Shown: piece after piece, positions 14,453 through 18,724 of the stretch
How positions within the stretch are numbered: the first letter of the stretch is position 1
Layout of the letters: each line of letters opens with the position of its first letter
Source of the DNA: Azoarcus sp031555955
GTDB lineage: Bacteria; Pseudomonadota; Gammaproteobacteria; Burkholderiales; Rhodocyclaceae
Assembly (NCBI GenBank): GCA_031555955.1
Contig: JAVBTY010000027.1
Coordinates: forward strand, 1 to 18,724
Direction of reading: 5' to 3'
DNA length: 18,724 nucleotides
The notes under the pieces: generated by a model
What the model saw: the letters and a program-made list of their open reading frames with translations, nothing else
What the model was told of the DNA's origin: nothing
The model's database searches: none
Position numbers and translations under genes: made by a program

Positions 14453-15481
14453 TTAGTGCCCGGACGAGAGCGCGCTCGACAGCAGCCGCGCGGTGATGTC
14501 GACGATGGGAATAACGCGGTCGTAAGCCATGCGGGTGGGGCCGATAACGCCGACCGAGCCGATCACCTGGCCGTCCACTTCGTAAGGCGCGCTGATGACG
14601 CTGCAGCCGTCCAGCGGGGCGAGGCCGGATTCGCCGCCGATAAAAATCTGCACGCCCTCGGCGCGGCTGGAAATATCCAGCAGCTGCATCAGCCCGGTTC
14701 TCTGCTCGAACAGCTTGAACAGTTCGCGCAGGCGGGACATGTTGGAAGACAGGTCTTCCACTTCGAGCAGGTTGGTTTCGCCGGAGATCACGTAGCTGGT
14801 CGCGGTTTCCTCCGCCGCCTCGCTGCCCGCCTCGACCGCCGCGGCCATCAGCTCGCTCATGTCGCTGCGCAGCTGCTTCAGTTCGGCCTGGATGCGCAGG
14901 CGGATTTCGCTGAAGGCCAGTCCGGCGAAGTGCGCGTTGAGGTAGTGGGTGGCGGTTTCCAGCTCGGCCGTCGAGTAACCGCGCCGGGTAAGCAGAATGC
15001 GGTTCTGCACGTCGCCCGTGGTGGTGACGATGATGAGCAGGATGCGGGTTTCGGACAGGCTGATGAATTCGATCTGGCGGATGCGCACCGCTTCCTTGCG
15101 CGGCGCGACAACGATGCCGGCGAACTGGGTCAGGCCGGAGAGAAGGTGCGAGGCGGCGCTGAGCAGGCGCTGCGGCTGGTCCGGCGCCAGTTGCCCCCTG
15201 AGCGCCTGCACCCGGGCGTTTTCCAGCGGCTGCACGGTAACCAGCGAGTCGACGAAAAAGCGGTAGCCCAGCGCCGTGGGCACGCGCCCGGCGGAGGTGT
15301 GCGGGCTGGCGATGAAGCCCATTTCCTCCAGATCGCTCATAACGTTGCGCACCGTGGCTGGCGACAGCTCCAGCCCCGAGTAACGCGAAAGCGCGCGCGA
15401 GCCGACCGGCTGGCCTTCCGCGATATAGCGTTCGATCAGCGTCTTGAGCAGGATTTGGGAGCGGGGGTCGAGCGGAGTCAT
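14453..15481 (-). CDS. hrcA: HrcA, heat-inducible transcription repressor
   Basis: HrcA represses chaperone operons by binding the CIRCE inverted repeat, and its activity depends on GroEL. The 342-residue protein opens with the winged-helix domain (SQILLKTLIERYIAEGQPVGSRALSR, ATVRNVMSDLEEMGFI, PHTSAGRVPTALGYRFFVD), which is almost diagnostic. The C-terminal GAF-like domain ends SVGVIGPTRMAYDRVIPIVDITARLLS. The start ATG 15481 has no ribosome site. A TATATT hexamer (15493-15498) with TTACCC 17 bp upstream would place the transcript start only a few bases before the ATG. No CIRCE-like repeat is visible in the hrcA-nadK gap, so autoregulation through CIRCE is not supported here. Confidence 0.96.
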   Translation of the reverse strand: MTPLDPRSQILLKTLIERYIAEGQPVGSRALSRYSGLELSPATVRNVMSDLEEMGFIASPHTSAGRVPTALGYRFFVDSLVTVQPLENARVQALRGQLAPDQPQRLLSAASHLLSGLTQFAGIVVAPRKEAVRIRQIEFISLSETRILLIIVTTTGDVQNRILLTRRGYSTAELETATHYLNAHFAGLAFSEIRLRIQAELKQLRSDMSELMAAAVEAGSEAAEETATSYVISGETNLLEVEDLSSNMSRLRELFKLFEQRTGLMQLLDISSRAEGVQIFIGGESGLAPLDGCSVISAPYEVDGQVIGSVGVIGPTRMAYDRVIPIVDITARLLSSALSSGH

Positions 15482-15492
15482 TTCAGGGGGCG

Positions 15493-15521
15493 AATATAGC
15501 CGGGATTGGGCGAAGGGGTAA
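15493..15521 (-). promoter_or_regulatory. candidate hrcA promoter
   Basis: On the minus strand, -35 TTACCC (15516-15521) and -10 TATATT (15493-15498, five of six matches) are separated by exactly 17 bp. The predicted start point lies about 5 nt before the hrcA ATG, which implies a leaderless or nearly leaderless transcript. The -35 is a half match. Confidence 0.4.
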
Positions 15522-15593
15522 GTGGGAGCCGGATCGCCACGGGCGGGGACGCGGACGCCATGCCGCCGGGCGGATATGGTTTAATCGGTAATC

Positions 15594-16514
15594 ATGAGCG
15601 CGAATCCATCACCCCCCGTGACAAAGTCCGGCGATGTCCGTTTCTCCAGCGTCGCCCTGATCGGCAAGTACCAGAGCCCCGACGTGGCCGAATCGGTGCT
15701 CGCCATTGCCGCGTTCCTGCGCGAGCGCGGCGTGGCCGTGCTGATCGAGCAGGGAACGGCGAGCTCCATCGGCAGCGACGGCGGCTTTCCGCTCGCCACT
15801 TACGACGACATCGGCGCCCAGGCCGACCTCGCGGTGGTGATCGGCGGCGACGGCACCCTGCTCGCCGCCGCGCGGCGTCTGGCCGAACATGGCGTGCCGC
15901 TGGCCGGGGTCAATCTCGGGCGGCTCGGTTTCCTGACCGACATTGCCCGAAGCGACGCGCTGGAACGGCTGGATGAGATCATCGATGGCCGCTTCACCGA
16001 AGAATTCCGCTTCATGCTCGATGCCGAAGTGCTGCGCGGCGGGGAACGCGCCTTCCACACGCTCGCGCTTAACGACGTGGTGGTTAACAAGGGCGATCTG
16101 GGCCGCATGATCGAATTTGAACTCGCGATCGACGGCGAGTTCGTCTACACCCAGCGCTCCGACGGCATGATCATCGCCACGCCCACCGGTTCCACCGCCT
16201 ACGCGCTCTCGTCCAACGGCCCCATCCTGCACCCCTCGGTGGGCGGCATCGCGCTGGTGCCGCTGTGTCCGCACGCGCTCACGGCGCGGCCCGTGACGCT
16301 GCCCGACTCCTGCCGCATCGACATCACGCTGCTGCCGCCGCACGACGCCAGCGTGCACTTCGACGGCCAGGCCCGGTTCGACGCGCGCGCGGGCGATGTC
16401 GTGCGTCTTGTCCGCTCCCCCATGGCCGTGCGGCTGCTCCATCCGCGAAGCTACAGCTACTACGCCATGCTGCGCGAAAAACTGCACTGGAGCGCCACGC
16501 CCCGGCACAACTGA
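15594..16514 (+). CDS. nadK: NadK, NAD kinase
   Basis: NAD kinase phosphorylates NAD to NADP, using ATP or polyphosphate, in the cytoplasm. The GGDG motif of the family lies in VVIGGDGTLL (81-90), followed by NLGRLGFLTD (107-116). The second block is LNDVVVNKGDLGRM and the Gly/Ser-rich PTGSTAYALSSNGPI binds the nucleotide. ALIGKYQSP near the N-terminus matches betaproteobacterial members. The 306 residues are within range; the first 18 are not conserved, and a GTG in that stretch (valine 9) could also serve. The ATG at 15594 has only a weak ribosome site. It is divergent from hrcA across 112 bp and is followed by recN after 67 bp. Confidence 0.96.
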   Translation: MSANPSPPVTKSGDVRFSSVALIGKYQSPDVAESVLAIAAFLRERGVAVLIEQGTASSIGSDGGFPLATYDDIGAQADLAVVIGGDGTLLAAARRLAEHGVPLAGVNLGRLGFLTDIARSDALERLDEIIDGRFTEEFRFMLDAEVLRGGERAFHTLALNDVVVNKGDLGRMIEFELAIDGEFVYTQRSDGMIIATPTGSTAYALSSNGPILHPSVGGIALVPLCPHALTARPVTLPDSCRIDITLLPPHDASVHFDGQARFDARAGDVVRLVRSPMAVRLLHPRSYSYYAMLREKLHWSATPRHN

Positions 16515-16581
16515 ATTTTCCCCGGCCCCGCGCTTTTCTGGCATGCGGCGGCCTGTTTTCCATACTTCAGCCGGTTTTCCT

Positions 16582-18243
16582 ATGCTGCGTCGTCTCACCA
16601 TCCGCGATTTCGTCATCGTCGACCGCCTTGAACTCGAATTCAGCGCGGGCTTCGGCGCGCTGACCGGGGAAACCGGCGCAGGCAAGTCCATACTCCTGGG
16701 CGCGCTCGATCTTGCCCTGGGGGGGCGGGGCGACAGCGCCGCCGTGCGCGGCGGGCGCGACAAAGCCGATATCGCCGCCGAATTCGACTGCGCCGACGGC
16801 AGCGCGCTTGCCGCATGGCTACGGGAACAGGATATCGCCGCTGACGACGGTGCGGCGATTCTGCGCCGCGTGGTCGATGCCGGCGGCCGCAGCCGCGCCT
16901 GGATCAACGGCACACCGGTCACGCTCGCGCAACTGCGCGCAGCCGGGGATTTTCTCGCCGATATCCACGGCCAGCATGCCCACCATGCGCTGCTGCGCGC
17001 CGATACGCAGCGCGCCCTGCTCGATGCGCACGTCGGCGCCGGAGCATTGGTTGCGGAAGTGGCGGCGCATTACCGCGAATGGCGGCGGATCGCCGAACTG
17101 CGCCGTGGCGCGGAACAGGATTCCGCCGCTTCCGGGCGCGAGCGCGAACTGCTCGGCTGGCAGATCAGGGAGGTCGGCGATCTGGCCTTCGATCCCGCCG
17201 CCTGGAACGATCTCAACGCCGAACACGCCCGCCTTGCGCATGCCGCGAGTCTGATCGAAGGCGCCGACGAGACACTGAGCGCGCTCGACGAAAGCGATTA
17301 CGCGGTGTGCGGCGTATTGCGGCAACTGGATGGCCGCATTGCGGCGCTGGCCGGTATCGACCCCGCGCTGGCCGATGTGGGCGGCCTGCTGGCCAGCGCC
17401 GCACTACAGGCCGATGAGGCGCTGCACGCGCTGCGGCGCTATCGCGACCGTGTGGAACTCGACCCGCAGCGGCTTGCCGAAATCGAAAACCGTATTGCGG
17501 CGGTGATGGATGTGGCGCGCAAGTACCGCTCTGCGCCGGAAGACCTTCCCACGCTGCTGGCCGTCTGGCGCTCGCGTTTCGATGAATTGGCCGAGCGCGC
17601 CGATCCGGCCCGGCTCGCCGCCGCCGAAGCCGCGGCGCATGCCGCCTATGAGGCCGCCGCGGGCAGGCTTTCCGCCGCGCGCGGGCCAGCGGCGGAAAAA
17701 CTGGCGCGGGAAATCACCGCCGCCATGCAAACCCTGGCGATGGAAGGCGGTCGTTTCGAGGTGGCCCTGGAAGGCTGCGAGCCGTCGGTTCATGGTGCCG
17801 AGACCGTCGAATTCCGTGTTTCCGGCAACGCGGGGCAGCCGCCGCGCGGCCTGGGCCGCGTTGCCTCCGGCGGAGAGCTGTCGCGCATCGGACTGGCGAT
17901 CCAGGTCCTCACCAGCCGCGATTCAGCCACGCCGACGCTCGTGTTCGACGAAGTCGATACCGGTATCGGCGGGCGCGTCGCCGAAATCGTCGGGCAGCTC
18001 CTGGCCCGCCTGGGGCGCGAACGGCAGGTGTTGTGCGTTACCCACCTGCCTCAGGTTGCCGCGTGCGCCGACTGGCAGTGGCGCATCGCCAAGGCGGAGC
18101 GGGGCGGTGAAACGCTGAGCGAGGTGACGGCGCTGGATGACGGCGCGCGCGTCGAGGAAATCGCCCGCATGCTCGGCGGCGTCAATATCACCGACACAAC
18201 CCGTCGGCATGCGGCGGAAATGCTGGAGCAGCGCGGCGGATAA
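16582..18243 (+). CDS. recN: RecN, SMC-like DNA repair protein
   Basis: RecN acts early in double-strand-break repair by holding DNA ends or sisters together with an SMC-like ATPase. The 553 residues match the E. coli length (553). The Walker A GETGAGKS is at 29-36 behind LRRLTIRDFVIVDRLELEF, and ADIHGQHAHHALL is a family block. The middle third is Ala/Glu/Arg-rich coiled coil. The ABC signature VASGGELSRIGLAIQ and Walker B LVFDEVDTGIGG come near the C-terminus, followed by CVTHLPQVAACAD. The ATG at 16582 was chosen by homology; the frame is open further left but overlaps nadK. No clear ribosome site is seen. Closed by a branched hairpin at 18254-18320. Confidence 0.96.
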   Translation: MLRRLTIRDFVIVDRLELEFSAGFGALTGETGAGKSILLGALDLALGGRGDSAAVRGGRDKADIAAEFDCADGSALAAWLREQDIAADDGAAILRRVVDAGGRSRAWINGTPVTLAQLRAAGDFLADIHGQHAHHALLRADTQRALLDAHVGAGALVAEVAAHYREWRRIAELRRGAEQDSAASGRERELLGWQIREVGDLAFDPAAWNDLNAEHARLAHAASLIEGADETLSALDESDYAVCGVLRQLDGRIAALAGIDPALADVGGLLASAALQADEALHALRRYRDRVELDPQRLAEIENRIAAVMDVARKYRSAPEDLPTLLAVWRSRFDELAERADPARLAAAEAAAHAAYEAAAGRLSAARGPAAEKLAREITAAMQTLAMEGGRFEVALEGCEPSVHGAETVEFRVSGNAGQPPRGLGRVASGGELSRIGLAIQVLTSRDSATPTLVFDEVDTGIGGRVAEIVGQLLARLGRERQVLCVTHLPQVAACADWQWRIAKAERGGETLSEVTALDDGARVEEIARMLGGVNITDTTRRHAAEMLEQRGG

Positions 18244-18253
18244 AGGCGTGCTT

Positions 18254-18320
18254 GGCCGGGTTTCTGGCGGAGGAGCCAGATTCAGTACAGTGAGTGAATC
18301 AGGATCTACCCGGTCTTTTT
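18254..18320 (+). terminator. branched (three-way) hairpin terminator after recN
   Basis: An 8-pair outer stem GGCCGGGT/ACCCGGTC (18254-18261 with 18308-18315, one G-U) is followed by TTTTT (18316-18320). Inside it lie two small perfect hairpins, TCTGGC/GCCAGA (18263-18280) and GATTCA/TGAATC (18279-18300), which share two bases and so cannot both be complete. The T-run and the place just after recN make termination the likeliest role. Confidence 0.6.
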
Positions 18321-18355
18321 GACAGGCCCGCCATCGGAAGCAGAGTATTCACTCA
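18291..18355. repeat. 9-bp inverted repeat spanning the recN-flotillin gap
   Basis: TGAGTGAAT (18291-18299) is matched by ATTCACTCA (18347-18355) with a 47-bp spacer. The right arm covers the stop codon of the minus-strand flotillin gene, and the left arm is shared with the inner hairpin of the recN terminator. It could form an alternative long stem for transcripts from the right. Confidence 0.4.
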
Positions 18356-18724
18356 TCCAGCGGATCCGTATGTTTTGGCCCTGCCGCCATCCGCGCCACG
18401 GTCTGCGCGATGCCGCTGAGCGAAGGGTTGTCCAGCCCCGCGTCCTTCATGATTGCATCGACGATGGGTTTGGCGACCTGGTATTGCAGCGCCGAATTCA
18501 TGACCTGTTCGGGTAGCGTGCCGCCGCCCGAAACGCTGGTGGCGCTGCCGGATTCGCCGCCCAGTCCGCTGGGTGCGCCCGGCAGGCCGTTGACCTGGAA
18601 CAGGCGGATCGAGTCGATCTTCTCCATGGGCTTGGAGGCCTGGGCGATGATGTTGGGCAGGGCCTGGATGAGCTGCATGCGTACCGTCAGGTCGATCTGC
18701 GCCGCGCCCAGGCGGTTCTTGGCG
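18349..18724 (-). CDS. flotillin/SPFH-family protein (C-terminal part)
   Basis: Only the last 125 or so codons are in the window; the frame is open to the right edge, so the ATG at 18678 is not taken as the start. The stretch LIQALPNIIAQASKPMEKIDSIRLFQVNGL resembles the conserved end of bacterial flotillins (the LIxxLPxIIxxxxKPxEKID pattern), which are membrane scaffold proteins with an SPFH domain followed by a long helical region. The tail is Gly/Ser-rich (GLGGESGSATSVSGGG), then a helical end (PEQVMNSALQYQVAKPIVDAIMKDAG). The SPFH domain and membrane anchor lie outside the window, so the family call rests on the C-terminus alone. Confidence 0.72.
   Translation of the reverse strand, partial: AKNRLGAAQIDLTVRMQLIQALPNIIAQASKPMEKIDSIRLFQVNGLPGAPSGLGGESGSATSVSGGGTLPEQVMNSALQYQVAKPIVDAIMKDAGLDNPSLSGIAQTVARMAAGPKHTDPLDE

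Noticed and set aside
14381..15499. A 372-codon plus-strand open frame opposite hrcA
   Set aside because: It is antisense to HrcA, which has an unmistakable winged-helix domain; the product is Gly/Arg/His-rich shadow sequence.
15609..16922. A 437-codon minus-strand open frame opposite nadK and recN
   Set aside because: It is a shadow of two well-conserved genes; no motif and biased composition.
1..18724. tRNA genes, CRISPR arrays, insertion sequences, replication origin
   Set aside because: Reading by eye on both strands found no cloverleaf, no regularly spaced repeats, no transposase motif and no DnaA-box cluster; a tool scan would settle this.

Overview
The window is a gene-dense, GC-rich stretch of ordinary chromosome, most likely from a betaproteobacterium (Rhodocyclales or Nitrosomonadales type). 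That placement is inferred from gene content and order, namely hrcA-hemH diverging from nadK-recN, comF-trmL next to a BioC-like methyltransferase, and a bioH-bioC-bioD cluster. No marker gene is present to prove it. I see no tRNA, rRNA, CRISPR array, insertion sequence or phage module.

Layout. (1) 1-1745, plus strand: the tail of bioH, then bioC and bioD, the end of a biotin operon that makes the pimeloyl moiety and dethiobiotin. (2) 1878-3153, minus strand: comF then trmL, inserted between the biotin genes. (3) 3184-5733, plus strand: bioB, a second and divergent BioC-family methyltransferase, and a HAD-family pyrimidine 5'-nucleotidase. (4) 5761-7330, minus strand: hemB (delta-aminolevulinate dehydratase) followed by a GNAT acetyltransferase. 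(5) 7331-7872: an AT-richer stretch of about 540 bp without a convincing gene, apart from one weak small ORF. (6) 7873-10765, plus strand: a hormone-sensitive-lipase-type esterase and the potassium transporter kup, closed by a strong hairpin terminator shared with the convergent mscS. (7) 10869-15481, minus strand: hrcA, hemH, a four-helix membrane protein (holin family 4_2/YvlD type), an EF-hand-like hypothetical protein, and mscS behind its own candidate promoter and two leader hairpins. (8) 15594-18243, plus strand: nadK and recN, followed by an unusual branched hairpin terminator. (9) 18349-18724, minus strand: the C-terminal end of a flotillin-family protein that runs off the window.

How the genes work together. 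BioC and BioH start and finish the disguised fatty-acid synthesis of the pimeloyl chain, and BioD and BioB carry out the last two ring closures, so the window holds four biotin steps; bioF and bioA must lie elsewhere. HemB and HemH are an early and the final step of heme synthesis, in separate transcription units. HrcA (heat-shock repressor), NadK (NADP supply), RecN (double-strand-break repair), Kup and MscS (potassium uptake and osmotic release) are housekeeping or stress functions.

Nothing here clearly forms a new multi-gene system. The most worthwhile leads are the second BioC-family protein beside BioB, the uncharacterised EF-hand-like and membrane genes attached to hemH, the branched structure after recN, the mscS leader, and a possibly near-leaderless hrcA.
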